A stretch of 64,000 nucleotides of DNA from JAWKHR01 sp041394725. Lineage in GTDB: Bacteria > Acidobacteriota > Vicinamibacteria > Vicinamibacterales > SCN-69-37. The notes beneath the pieces were generated by a model that was not told the origin of the DNA, ran no database searches, and was given only the letters and a program-made list of their open reading frames with translations. The stretch lies in NCBI GenBank assembly GCA_041394725.1, contig JAWKHR010000009.1:97323-161322 (forward strand), in the 5' to 3' direction. Positions 55,942-64,000 of this stretch are shown here, piece by piece. A program made the position numbers and the translations under genes. Every line of letters begins with the position of its first letter. Positions within the stretch are counted from its first letter, which is position 1.

Positions 55942-57170
55942 CGCAGATGGACCGTCGCGTTCACCGACATGCCGGGCCGCAGCACCGCGTCACCCGGCCC
56001 GCTGGCGTCGGCGTCGAGCGCGATGCGCACCGGGATGCGCTGGACGACCTTCACGAAGTTGCCGCTCGCGTTGTCGGGCGGCAGCAGGCTGAAGGTCGCG
56101 CCCGTCGCGGCGGCGATGCTCTCCACGCGCCCGTGGAACGTGTGGCCGCCGAACGCGTCCACGTCGATGTCCACCCGCTGGCCGGGCCGCATCTCGCCGA
56201 CCTGCGTCTCCTTGAAGTTCGCGGTCACCCACACGTCGGCGAGCGACGTGAGCGCGAGAATCGGCCGGCCGGCCTCGACGACCTGGCCGGGCTCGACCGA
56301 CCGGCGGCTGACGATGCCGGCGACGGGGGCGCGCACGACGGTGCGCTCGAGATCGAGCTCGGCCTGGGCGACGGCGGCGCGGGCGCGCTGGACGTCGGCA
56401 TCGGCCGACGCGGCACGGGCCTCCGTGAGGGCGATCTGTTGGGGCGCGGTGGCGGCGGCCGAGGCGCGCGCGCGCGCCCCGGACAGCCCGGTGTCCGCCT
56501 GGGCGCGCCGGGCCTCGGCCACCGCGAGGTTCGCCTCGGCCTCGCGCGTCGCCGCCTCGGCCGAGGTCACCGCGGCCGTGGCGGCCGTGGCCGTCGCGAC
56601 GGCGCGGTCGTACTGCTGCGCGGGGATCTCGTCCTTCTTGGCGAGCGGTTCGAGGCGCGCGACGTCCTGCGACGCGCGCGTGGCCTCGGCCTGCGCCTCG
56701 GCGATGCGCGCCCGCGCCGCCTCGACCTTCGCGCGCGAGGCCTCGACCTCGCGCACGGCCGCCTGGAGCGCGGCCTCCGCGCTCGCCGTGCCGGCCTCGG
56801 CCACGTCGAGGTCGCCGGTGGCGGATGCGCGGGTGATCGGCACGCCGGCGCGCGCCGCGCGCGCGGCGGCCTCGGCGGCCGCGAGCGTCGCCTGCGCGTG
56901 CTGGAGCGCCAGCTCGTAGTCGCGCCGGTCCAGCTCGACCAGCACGTCGCCCGCCTGCACGGCCTGGTTGTCGGTCACCTTCACCGCGGTGACCGTGCCG
57001 GAGACGCGCGGGGCCACCGGGCTCACGTGGCCGCTCACCTGCGCGTCGTCGGTCGACTCGCGCGGCGCGAGCACCGTCCACGTGGCGTAGCCCGCCACGA
57101 GCAGGAACGCGGCCACGGCCGCGAGCAGCCAGGGCCGCGAGATGCCCTTGATTCGATCGATCGCCGTCAC
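55938..57170 (-). CDS. HlyD/EmrA-family membrane fusion protein
   Basis: 410 residues. N-terminal membrane anchor (LLAAVAAFLLVAGYATWTVL), a lipoyl-like half (VSPVAPRVSGTVTAVKVTDN), a long Ala/Glu-rich coiled coil (about 90-270) and the returning part VVRAPVAGIVSRRSVEPGQ, ending in the beta-barrel domain. It would bridge the MFS pump and the outer-membrane channel. GTG 57170 overlaps the stop of the TolC-type gene (GTGA). The coiled coil is longer than in E. coli EmrA. Confidence 0.93.
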   Translation of the reverse strand: MTAIDRIKGISRPWLLAAVAAFLLVAGYATWTVLAPRESTDDAQVSGHVSPVAPRVSGTVTAVKVTDNQAVQAGDVLVELDRRDYELALQHAQATLAAAEAAARAARAGVPITRASATGDLDVAEAGTASAEAALQAAVREVEASRAKVEAARARIAEAQAEATRASQDVARLEPLAKKDEIPAQQYDRAVATATAATAAVTSAEAATREAEANLAVAEARRAQADTGLSGARARASAAATAPQQIALTEARAASADADVQRARAAVAQAELDLERTVVRAPVAGIVSRRSVEPGQVVEAGRPILALTSLADVWVTANFKETQVGEMRPGQRVDIDVDAFGGHTFHGRVESIAAATGATFSLLPPDNASGNFVKVVQRIPVRIALDADASGPGDAVLRPGMSVNATVHLR

Positions 57171-58657
57171 GGTCGTCCTCCCACGAGATCCACGAAGCGC
57201 GCCTCGACCTGGCCCATGGCGCGCGCGAGCGAGGCCTTGGCCAGGATGTGCGCCTGCACGCTCGCGATGTACTGTTCGTCGGCCGCGGCCACGGCGTCCT
57301 GGGCGCGGGCGAGCTCGATGCTGCTGGCGACGCCCGCGCGGAAGCGATCGCCGGCCTGCGTCAGTTCCTCGCGCGCGAGGTCGCGCTGCGTGGAGGCGAC
57401 GTGCACGCGCGCGTCGGCGGCCCCGATGTCGAGCAGCGCCGTCCGGACGTCGAACCGGACCCCGGCTTCGAGATCGGCCAACTCGGCTTCACGCCGGCGG
57501 ACGTCGGCATCCGCCTCCACGCCACGCGCGCGCGTCGCGCCGCCGTCGAAGATCGGCACGTGCACGGACGCGCCGACCGTGTAGGTGGACTCGGTCGAGG
57601 CGGCCGCGGTGCCGAGCCGGCCGTAGTCCGCGTCGACGTGCACACTGGGCAGGCGCGACGCGCCGGCCGCCTGGCGCTCGGCCCGCGCCGCGGCCACGCG
57701 GGCAAGGGCCGCGCGCAGGTCGTGCCGCGAGGCGAGCGCGGTCGCGAGCGCCGCGTCCGGATCGACCGCGGGCGCGGCGACGTATTCCGGGTGGCTCGCC
57801 AGCGCGAACGCCTGGCCCGCGGGCAGGCCGATCGCGCGCGCCAGGGCGAGCTTCTGCTTCTCGAAGGTGTTCGCCGTGGCGATCTGCCGCGCCGTCGCCG
57901 CCTCGAGCTGCGCCTGCTGGCGCAGAACGTCGATGCCGGCGGCGACGCCGGCGGCCTGCTGGTCGCGCGCCACCTGCAGCAGCGTGCGCGCGGTCTCGAG
58001 CTCGGCCTGCGCCGCGTCGGCGCGCGCCCGGTCGGTCACCGCCTCCAGGTACAGGCTGCCGATGACGAGAATCACGGTCTCGCGCGTCTGCCCGAGCGTG
58101 GCCCGGTCGGCCTGCAGGTCGGCGCGCGAGGACTGGAGTTCACGCAGGCCCTCCAGGTCGAAAATCGGCGCGTGCAGCGCGACCCGGGCATCGAAGACGT
58201 CGAAGGGCCCGATGACGTCCGGGATGCCGGGAAACCCCGTGAAGCCGAACGCCGCCAGGTTCACGACCTGACGGGTCTGGCGCACGTCGCCGCTCACGTG
58301 GGGGAGCAGTGTGGACAGGGACCGCAGCTGCGCACCGCGCGCGTCGTCGACGTCGGCCTCGGCCGCGATGGCCGCCAGATTGTGCTGGAGCCCCCGCGCG
58401 ATCGCGTCCTCGAGCGTGAGGGCGACCTCGCCGGGCTGCACCTCGGTGGCCGGCACCGCGCGCAGCGTCAGCGGCGGCGTGCCGCCGGCGGCCGATTGCG
58501 CCAGAGCCGGCGCGGCCGGCAGGAGCAGGGCCGCGGCGAGGAGCCACCGTGCCGTCGGCGTCGCGGTGACGGCCGCGCGTACCGGCGACAGCCGCGGCGA
58601 CGGGAGAGCGGACGGCCGTGGCGACGGGACGCGCCGCCGCGGCAGAATCCTCGACAT
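57167..58657 (-). CDS. TolC-type outer-membrane efflux protein
   Basis: 496 residues. A long basic N-terminus precedes the signal segment (LLAAALLLPAAPALAQ, about residues 34-50). Two OEP repeats: LTLEDAIARGLQHNLAAIAAE and a second half with ALASRHDLRAALARVAAARAE, each with long helices; VDADYGRLG and VPIFDGGATRARGVEAD are typical. It forms the outer-membrane channel for the EmrAB-like pump. The ATG at 58657 overlaps the tetR stop by one base (TGATG). Confidence 0.92.
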   Translation of the reverse strand: MSRILPRRRVPSPRPSALPSPRLSPVRAAVTATPTARWLLAAALLLPAAPALAQSAAGGTPPLTLRAVPATEVQPGEVALTLEDAIARGLQHNLAAIAAEADVDDARGAQLRSLSTLLPHVSGDVRQTRQVVNLAAFGFTGFPGIPDVIGPFDVFDARVALHAPIFDLEGLRELQSSRADLQADRATLGQTRETVILVIGSLYLEAVTDRARADAAQAELETARTLLQVARDQQAAGVAAGIDVLRQQAQLEAATARQIATANTFEKQKLALARAIGLPAGQAFALASHPEYVAAPAVDPDAALATALASRHDLRAALARVAAARAERQAAGASRLPSVHVDADYGRLGTAAASTESTYTVGASVHVPIFDGGATRARGVEADADVRRREAELADLEAGVRFDVRTALLDIGAADARVHVASTQRDLAREELTQAGDRFRAGVASSIELARAQDAVAAADEQYIASVQAHILAKASLARAMGQVEARFVDLVGGRP

Positions 58658-59259
58658 CACGACACCGCGCCTTTCCAGGCCAGCCGCGCGGCGGCTTCGA
58701 TGTCGGACTCGGCGTCGCCGTCGAGCCAGCCGCGCATGCGCTGCACGGCAAGACCGTAGGCCAGGCTGACGATGGCGCGCGCGCGACGCGCGGCCGCGTC
58801 CTCGGGGATGCCGAAGCCGATCAGGGTCACGGTCCACGCCGCCTGCTGCGCGGCGAACACGTCGCCGAGCTGCCGCCGCGCCTTGCGTCGCGGCTCGCGC
58901 CCGAGCTCGAGCTGGCACAGCTCGATGAAGTCGCGCCCCTGTTCGTAGAAGGCCACCTCGGCGCGGAAGAACGCGCGCAGGCGGTCGGGCAGCGGCTCGT
59001 CGGCCGCGATCGCCGGCAGCGTCGTCTCGCGGAGGCGCCCGAGGTCGTCGCTGAGCAGGTCGTTCAGGATCGCGTCCTTGGAGGTGAAGTAGGTGTAGAC
59101 CGTGCCCTTGGCCACGCCCGCGGCGTGGGCGATCTGGTTCATGGTCGTGCCCTTCAGCCCCCCGGCCATGAAGCGGCCACGCGCGGCCTGGAGGATCTGG
59201 TCGCGGCGGTAGGCCGTGACGAGGTCGGTCTTGGTAGCGGAGTTTGGAATTGAACTCAT
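58657..59259 (-). CDS. TetR-family repressor of the efflux operon
   Basis: 200 residues. HTH at about 15-62: RRDQILQAARGRFMAGGLKG, TMNQIAHAAGVAKGTVYTYF, SKDAILNDLL. The ligand domain follows. First gene of the tetR-tolC-emrA-emrB operon, all joints overlapping. ATG 59259 was preferred over a TTG at 59271 that lies at the edge of the operator. It probably binds its own palindrome (59273-59286) and releases it on drug binding. Confidence 0.94.
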   Translation of the reverse strand: MSSIPNSATKTDLVTAYRRDQILQAARGRFMAGGLKGTTMNQIAHAAGVAKGTVYTYFTSKDAILNDLLSDDLGRLRETTLPAIAADEPLPDRLRAFFRAEVAFYEQGRDFIELCQLELGREPRRKARRQLGDVFAAQQAAWTVTLIGFGIPEDAAARRARAIVSLAYGLAVQRMRGWLDGDAESDIEAAARLAWKGAVS

Positions 59260-59272
59260 GGGTCTAGTCAAC

Positions 59273-59296
59273 TGACCGGACGGTCATTTGATTATA
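59273..59296 (-). promoter_or_regulatory. TetR promoter and operator
   Basis: Minus strand: TATAAT (59291-59296), then, over the expected transcription start, TGACCG-TC-CGGTCA (59273-59286), arms perfect. A second, partly matching TGACC...GGT half-site lies just upstream (about 59297-59307). A consensus -10 box with an adjoining palindrome is the classic layout of an autorepressed TetR gene. Confidence 0.82.
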
Positions 59297-59329
59297 CCGA
59301 GTGGTCAGTTGTGTCGCCACAGCTCTTTG

Positions 59330-59515
59330 AGGGCGTGGGGGGCGTGGGGCCAGGTTCTTTGGAGGACGTGGGGAGAGCCCGGGGGCCATGGGGTGCCGTG
59401 GAGGACCTGGGGAGAGCCCGGGGGCCATGGGGACGTGGAGCGACGGGGGACGTGGGGAGGGCGGGCGGGGGGAGGGCGGGCGGGGGGACGGGTGGGCGGG
59501 GAGGGGACGGGAGGG
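59330..59515. repeat. Dispersed GC-rich repeat and G-run region
   Basis: Two successive copies of GGGGAGAGCCCGGGGGCCATGG-like arm sequence (near 59369 and 59411), related to the array at 40091, followed by a G-run stretch (59458-59515) of GGGCGGGCGGGG-type units. It occupies the gap between tetR and the next gene; no coding sequence was seen. Confidence 0.7.
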
Positions 59516-59533
59516 CGATCTCGATGGCGGCCG

Positions 59534-61423
59534 TCAGCCGCCGACGCGCAGGTCCTGCACCTTCTGCTCACCGGCGGCCACCGGGAGCCTGATCGACGCG
59601 GGGACGAGCTGGTCGAGGAACGCGGGATCGTCGAACTGCTCCGGGTCGACGTCCGACAGCGCACCGAGCAGGTAGTCGCCTGGCGGCAGGTCCGCGATGG
59701 CGTAGTGCCCGTCCACGTCCGGTCGCACGGCCTGGACCCGGCGCGATCCCGGGCCCCAGAAGGTCCGGTCGGCGGCGAAGGCGACGACGAAGACGTTGCT
59801 GGCCGGATCGCCGGAGGCAGTCTGCAACGTGCCGGAGATGCCCGAATGGCGATCGGTGAACGTGATCACGACGTCCGCCCCGCCGCCCGGCGTGATCGGC
59901 AGCCCGAAGTCGAGCGCGTCACGTCCCCCGGCCGTCGCCGAGGCCAGCCACCAGCCGCTGCCGTCGAGACCGCCGCCGGTGACCGAGAGCCGGTACGTGT
60001 CGGGCAGCACGGACGGCAGCTCGAACGTGCCGTCGGCCGCGACCGACGCGGGCGCGACGATGTTGCCCTGCACGACGCCGTTGATGAAGCCGGCGCCGCC
60101 GACGACCGAGTCCGCGCGAAGCACGACGCGCAGTGATGTTAGGTCCTCGGGCGGCGTCAGCGTCTGGCCGTCGAAGACGACCCGTCCGGCGACGCGGAGC
60201 GCCGGCTGCAGGCGGAGCACGAGGCCGGGGACGTCGTTGCCCGTGACCGCGAGGTCCTGGTAGGCCCAGAGCAGGTTCCCCTGCATGGCGGACGACATCC
60301 GGGTCACGGCGGGACCCTCCTCTGTCAGGCCCAGTTGCCGCTCGGCGGCGCGGGCGAAGAGGCGGTACTCGCCCGGCGGAATCGAGCTGATCGAGAAGGC
60401 GCCCTCGCGATCGGTGGTCGCCGACGGCGCCCGTGGCACGCGTGGCTCGAACGGTCCGGGTGGGGCCCCCGGCATCAACTGGACGCCAATGCCGACCACG
60501 GGCCGGCCCTGGTCGTCGATGACGCGACCCTCGACCGTGGCCGTGGCGATGCGCTGGATCGAGAAGTCCAGGCCGGTCACCGTCTGTCCGGCCACGACCG
60601 TGACGCGCGTCGCCTGCGCGGCGCGCGGCGTACCCGGGTGATAGCTCGGCGCGAAGTCCACGGCAGGCGGATCGGGGACGTCGTTCTGTACCGGTGCCGA
60701 TCCAATCGGCGCCGGCGCGCGACGCTGGAGGGCGTCGAGCATCCGGTCCACGTCGGCCTCGCTCGGCGCGCCCATCGTGCCGGTTTGCGGCGCGCTCGGG
60801 CTCGCGCGCACCACGTAGGTGCCGGGCTCGAGCCCGAAGATGCGGAACTCGCCCGCGTCGTCGGTGGTCACACCGTTGTTGCTGAGCGTGAGCGTCGGCG
60901 TCGGGAACGGTGGCGTGACCGCGCGCACGGCCTCCACCGGGACGCCCGCCACCGGCCGTCCGAATTCATCGCGCAGGGTGCCGGCCAGCACGCCGCCGCG
61001 CCAGAGCCGGAGCGTGAGGTCCGCGAGCGCCTGCCCGTCGGAGAGGGTGATGGCGGTGCCGGGTCGATTCGGGCGCTTCGCGCCGTACGCCGACGTGATG
61101 AACGCCGGGCGCGCGGCCGTCAGGATGAACCGGCCGGCCGGCAGCCGTTCGAACGCGAACCGGCCGTCGTCGTCCGTGATCGCTCCCCGGCTCGGTCGCA
61201 GCCCGTCACCCGAGAGCGTCACGATCGCGCGCCGCACGGGCGTCGGCGTATCGCCGTCGGTCACGACGACACCCGAGAGCGATGCCGTGCCCGACGTCGG
61301 CTGGAACGTGGCGTCGCGGGCGGGCGTCTGCGGCGTCGAGGCCCGGAGACGGCTGCCGGGCGCCGCGGTGAACCACACCATCGCGCCACACGCCAGCGTC
61401 AGCACCGCGACACGCGCCCTCAT
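59534..61423 (-). CDS. Secreted protein with repeated carboxypeptidase-regulatory-like domains
   Basis: 629 residues. Signal peptide (VAVLTLACGAMVWFTAAPG). Several transthyretin-like modules follow: ASLSGVVVTDGDTPTPVRRA, AGTLRDEFGRPVAGVPVEAV, VEGRVIDDQGRPVVGIGV and SGTLQTASGDPASNVFVVAF. Each is followed by a 'G.F....LPAG.Y' turn, such as FAFERLPAGRFILTA and YAIADLPPGDYLL. Such proteins act in adhesion, matrix or polysaccharide binding; none has a catalytic site visible here. ATGA overlap with its paralogue upstream (61420). It ends near the G-rich repeat. Confidence 0.85.
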   Translation of the reverse strand: MRARVAVLTLACGAMVWFTAAPGSRLRASTPQTPARDATFQPTSGTASLSGVVVTDGDTPTPVRRAIVTLSGDGLRPSRGAITDDDGRFAFERLPAGRFILTAARPAFITSAYGAKRPNRPGTAITLSDGQALADLTLRLWRGGVLAGTLRDEFGRPVAGVPVEAVRAVTPPFPTPTLTLSNNGVTTDDAGEFRIFGLEPGTYVVRASPSAPQTGTMGAPSEADVDRMLDALQRRAPAPIGSAPVQNDVPDPPAVDFAPSYHPGTPRAAQATRVTVVAGQTVTGLDFSIQRIATATVEGRVIDDQGRPVVGIGVQLMPGAPPGPFEPRVPRAPSATTDREGAFSISSIPPGEYRLFARAAERQLGLTEEGPAVTRMSSAMQGNLLWAYQDLAVTGNDVPGLVLRLQPALRVAGRVVFDGQTLTPPEDLTSLRVVLRADSVVGGAGFINGVVQGNIVAPASVAADGTFELPSVLPDTYRLSVTGGGLDGSGWWLASATAGGRDALDFGLPITPGGGADVVITFTDRHSGISGTLQTASGDPASNVFVVAFAADRTFWGPGSRRVQAVRPDVDGHYAIADLPPGDYLLGALSDVDPEQFDDPAFLDQLVPASIRLPVAAGEQKVQDLRVGG

Positions 61424-63414
61424 CGGACCACCACCTCGGCCAGGACGACGTCCTGCGTCTTGTGATCACCCCAGTCGAGCGTCACCCGCGTGGCGTGGGG
61501 CACCGCGGCCTCCAGAAACCGGGGATCGGTCCACGCGTCGGCCTGCGCCGCATCGACCGCGACCACGTAGTACTCCCCGGCCACCAGATACGGAAGCCGG
61601 AACGACCCGGTCGCGCCGGCCGTCGCCGTGCGGAAGTCGTTCGGCGACCATCCGTAGCTCGTCCACCGCGCGCGGTCGACCGGAAACGCGATGACGGCGG
61701 AGGCCGCCGCCGGCTGGCCCTGCCGATCGCGGGCGACGCCGCCGAGCTCGATCGCCTTGTCGGTGACGGTGATGACGACGTCGGTGACGTCTCCGCCCGT
61801 CGAGGTGTCCAGGCCGCTGGCGGTGATGTCGCGGCCGTTCCAGACGGCCGACATGATGTACCACCGGCCGAGCTGGCGATTGAGCGCGTAGCGCCCCGGC
61901 AGCACGCCCTCGATCGTGAACGTGGTCTCGCCGTTGCGGATGAACGCGCTCGACGTGCCGAGGGCGGGATCGCCGTCGGCCGGTTCGATGGCCAGCCGGA
62001 ACGCATCGCGCTCGGTGGGCCGCGCGGTGTCACCGTCGAAGGCGATCCGCCCCGACACCTTCACGGTCGGCTGCAGCCTCACCACCAGGCCGGTCACGTC
62101 GCTGCTGCCGACGCTCACCGGTTGACGCGCCCATACGTCGCCGCCGTGCTCCACCGTGCTGCGCAGGTAGCCGACGTCCGGCGCGGCGCGCAATGACCCG
62201 ACGCTGATGCCCGAGGTGACGAGACCGGCGGGCTCGGGCAGCCGGATCGAACCGGGCCCGAACGAGAACGCCATGATCGCCGGCTGCATGACGAGGGTGT
62301 ACGCCCCGGCCGGCACGTTGAGGAACGTGAACGAGCCGTCGGGCTCGACGAGCGTCGTCGCGGCCTCGACGCCGAAGTCGAGCCGCTCGAGGCCCTCGGG
62401 CATCAGGCGCAGCATGATGTTCGCGACCTCGCCCGAGCCGCCCTCGACACGGCCGGACACGCGGGCCGCGGGGACCGGCCGCATCTGGAAGTCCACGCCG
62501 GTCCGGTCGGTGCCGAGCTCGACGACGAGCGTCTCGGCGGCCTCGTGCGTCCGCACCCCGGGATAGAACTGGGCCGGATACGCGCGCGGGGTGCCGTCGC
62601 CCGGCGGTGGCGGCGTGCCGAAGTTCGTGATCGCAAGGCGATGCCGGTCGTCCAGATTCACGCTCGCGTCGCCGACCGCGCCTCCGAGCCTCGCGTTGCC
62701 GGAGTAGCCACCCGACGCCAGGCCGCCGATGGGACGAAGCGGCGCGCCCTCGGGCGTGGACGCGAGGATCGTGGACTGCACCGAGAGCAGCGCGACCTGG
62801 TAGCGGCCGGGTTGCAGATTCGCGATGCGGTAGACGCCCCGGTCGTCGGTCGAGTCCACCGATCCGCCCACGAGGTAGGGACGGCCGGCGATCGACCGCG
62901 TGGCGAAGACGCGCACGGCGACGCCGACCACGGGTTCGTTCCGCTCGTCCACGACGCGGCCGCTGATGACGCCGAGCTTCCACAGCCGGATGCTCACGTC
63001 GCGCACCCACTGTCCGTCGGCCAGCGCCACCTGCCCCGCCGGGCCGCCGGGCTCGGTTCGCCCGTACGCGCCGCGCTCGTAGCCGAAGTGGCTCGCGCCG
63101 ACCTGGTAGTCGTCGGCGGCCGGAAGGTCGCGGAACACGAAGCGCCCGCGCGGGTCGGCCACCATCCGCGGCATCGGCAGGCCGTCGCGCCGGCTCGTGG
63201 ACAGCAGGTAGACGACCGCGCCGGGCACCGGCTGGCCGGTCGTGGCATCGGTGACGACACCGGTGATGGCGCCGGTGCCGGACGCGGCGGACTGCCCGGA
63301 CGACCCGGCCGTCGTTCCCCCCGGCCGGGCCACGACGGGTGTCTGGCCGGCGGGACGCGCCACGAGGGCCAGCACCGCGACGGCCGCGAACGACACGGTG
63401 ACTATTCCGCGCAT
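61420..63414 (-). CDS. Secreted protein with repeated carboxypeptidase-regulatory-like domains (paralogue)
   Basis: 664 residues. Signal peptide (SFAAVAVLALVARPAGQ), then modules of the same kind as the next protein: GVVTDATTGQPVPGAVVYL, FRDLPAADDYQV, SGRVVDERNEPVVGVAVRV, YRIANLQPGRYQVALLS and VSGRVEGGSGEVANIML. WKLGVISGRV corresponds to WRGGVLAGTL in the paralogue, so the two arose by duplication. They are coupled by ATGA. Envelope or extracellular; role unknown. Confidence 0.85.
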   Translation of the reverse strand: MRGIVTVSFAAVAVLALVARPAGQTPVVARPGGTTAGSSGQSAASGTGAITGVVTDATTGQPVPGAVVYLLSTSRRDGLPMPRMVADPRGRFVFRDLPAADDYQVGASHFGYERGAYGRTEPGGPAGQVALADGQWVRDVSIRLWKLGVISGRVVDERNEPVVGVAVRVFATRSIAGRPYLVGGSVDSTDDRGVYRIANLQPGRYQVALLSVQSTILASTPEGAPLRPIGGLASGGYSGNARLGGAVGDASVNLDDRHRLAITNFGTPPPPGDGTPRAYPAQFYPGVRTHEAAETLVVELGTDRTGVDFQMRPVPAARVSGRVEGGSGEVANIMLRLMPEGLERLDFGVEAATTLVEPDGSFTFLNVPAGAYTLVMQPAIMAFSFGPGSIRLPEPAGLVTSGISVGSLRAAPDVGYLRSTVEHGGDVWARQPVSVGSSDVTGLVVRLQPTVKVSGRIAFDGDTARPTERDAFRLAIEPADGDPALGTSSAFIRNGETTFTIEGVLPGRYALNRQLGRWYIMSAVWNGRDITASGLDTSTGGDVTDVVITVTDKAIELGGVARDRQGQPAAASAVIAFPVDRARWTSYGWSPNDFRTATAGATGSFRLPYLVAGEYYVVAVDAAQADAWTDPRFLEAAVPHATRVTLDWGDHKTQDVVLAEVVVR

Positions 63415-63488
63415 GAAGCTCCCCGGCCCCTCTGACGCCGAACGGCCTTGTCGGGTTTGGACCGGACCATCCTACCGCCGGTGGCCGG

Positions 63489-64000
63489 TCAGTCGAACGC
63501 GATCGACAGGCCGAACGACACCTGGCCCCGGTCGCGCAGGGGCTGGCCGTTCTGGAAGATTGCGACTTCCATCCACGTCGACACGGACGCCTGCGAGTGC
63601 GAGACGCCGGCGCCGATCATCGGGGACGTCGAATAGCTGAGTCCGGTGCCGAGGCCGACCCCCGCGAGGAGGTAGCGCCGGGGACGGCCGGCCTCGGGTG
63701 GCGGCCCGATTCGGATGGCGCCGGCCAGCAGCCCGTACCGGCGGGCCGCGGGGCCGGCACGGCCGGTATGCGCGGAGAGGTCGAGGCTGATCAGGTCGTT
63801 CAGGTGCCGTGTCACCCGCACCTGCGAGTCTCCGCCATGGTCCATCAGGCTCCAGAGCCCGAGTCCGACGCCGACCTCGATCGAGGGCCTGACGGGCTCG
63901 AACACGGCCGATGGCCTGCGCGGTGGCGGCCGATGGTATTGCCCGGCGTCCGGCCGGATCTCCGTGTCCGCCGAGGTCCCCGCGTCCGACGGGGTCCCGG
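63489..64000 (-). CDS. Partial gene: probable outer-membrane protein C-terminus
   Basis: The frame is open from the right edge of the window to TGA 63489; about 170 residues are visible. The N-terminal part within the window is Pro/Arg-rich (YHRPPPRRPSAV). The rest has amphipathic strands and glycine turns: IEVGVGLGLWSLMDHGGD, GPAARRYGLLAGAIRIG, RRYLLAGVGLGTGLSY and the end GQVSFGLSIAFD. This looks like a small beta-barrel or a similar outer-membrane protein. The start lies outside. Not recognised further. Confidence 0.65.
   Translation of the reverse strand, partial: GTPSDAGTSADTEIRPDAGQYHRPPPRRPSAVFEPVRPSIEVGVGLGLWSLMDHGGDSQVRVTRHLNDLISLDLSAHTGRAGPAARRYGLLAGAIRIGPPPEAGRPRRYLLAGVGLGTGLSYSTSPMIGAGVSHSQASVSTWMEVAIFQNGQPLRDRGQVSFGLSIAFD

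Noticed and set aside
1..64000. tRNA, rRNA or known riboswitch genes
   Set aside because: No cloverleaf with CCA-type end, no rRNA-like conserved stretch and no recognisable aptamer core was seen. Reading by eye could miss a divergent one.

Overview
The window is about 70% G+C, gene-dense, and coded on both strands in short operons. The strongest clue to the organism is the set of eight large MacB/FtsX-type permeases of the 'acidobacterial duplicated orphan permease' (ADOP) type. Three of them follow a small PadR regulator, and no ABC ATPase gene lies nearby. Together with PQQ-type beta-propeller proteins, carboxypeptidase-regulatory-like secreted proteins and TIGR03067/DUF1697/DUF1801/DUF6174 proteins, this points to the phylum Acidobacteriota, probably a Vicinamibacteria-like lineage. 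That assignment is inferred from gene content and was not tested by alignment. No rRNA, tRNA, CRISPR array, prophage or intact transposase gene was found.

Layout. 1-6.7 kb: tail of an unknown gene, a lipoprotein, a secreted alpha/beta hydrolase, a frameshifted winged-helix regulator, a DUF1801/OmdA protein and ADOP-1. 6.7-17 kb: a porin, a secreted TIGR03067-like protein, ADOP-2, ADOP-3, PadR and ADOP-4. 17-24.7 kb: CorA, a PQQ beta-propeller, an HD-GYP phosphodiesterase, a PlsC operon, an ABM monooxygenase, glutaryl-CoA dehydrogenase and a Cys-containing secreted peptide. 24.7-32.5 kb: a nucleotidyltransferase pair resembling a toxin-antitoxin module, a GH43 hydrolase, a three-gene unknown operon, VapBC, a cupin, a second PQQ beta-propeller and an arginase-family enzyme. 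32.5-41.4 kb: a long-hairpin element, ADOP-5, two secreted proteins, the phenylalanine operon (leader peptide, attenuator, chorismate mutase, prephenate dehydratase), an NSS symporter and five tandem copies of a ~250-bp repeat. 41.4-54.3 kb: PadR/ADOP-6, a DMT exporter, a secreted protein, LysR/DUF1697, ADOP-7, an outer-membrane barrel, PadR/ADOP-8 and a second long-hairpin element. 54.3-64 kb: a tetR-tolC-emrA-emrB efflux operon with its operator, then two paralogous secreted multidomain proteins and a partial gene.

The most interesting system is the regulatory region of the chorismate mutase/prephenate dehydratase operon. A 38-codon reading frame ends with six Phe/Tyr codons among eight. 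It is followed by a strong intrinsic terminator. The frame's stop-codon region is perfectly complementary (8 nt) to the ascending arm of that terminator. This is the architecture of ribosome-mediated transcription attenuation, responsive to both Phe and Tyr.

Two other unusual themes stand out. First, two long perfect hairpins share outer arms; their inner arms differ at six positions, and each difference is compensated in the opposite arm. Second, a GC-rich repeat family forms a five-copy array and also lies at three other places, where it supplies the stop codon of one gene. Several ADOP promoters carry different palindromes of similar geometry, which suggests that each locus has its own repressor site.
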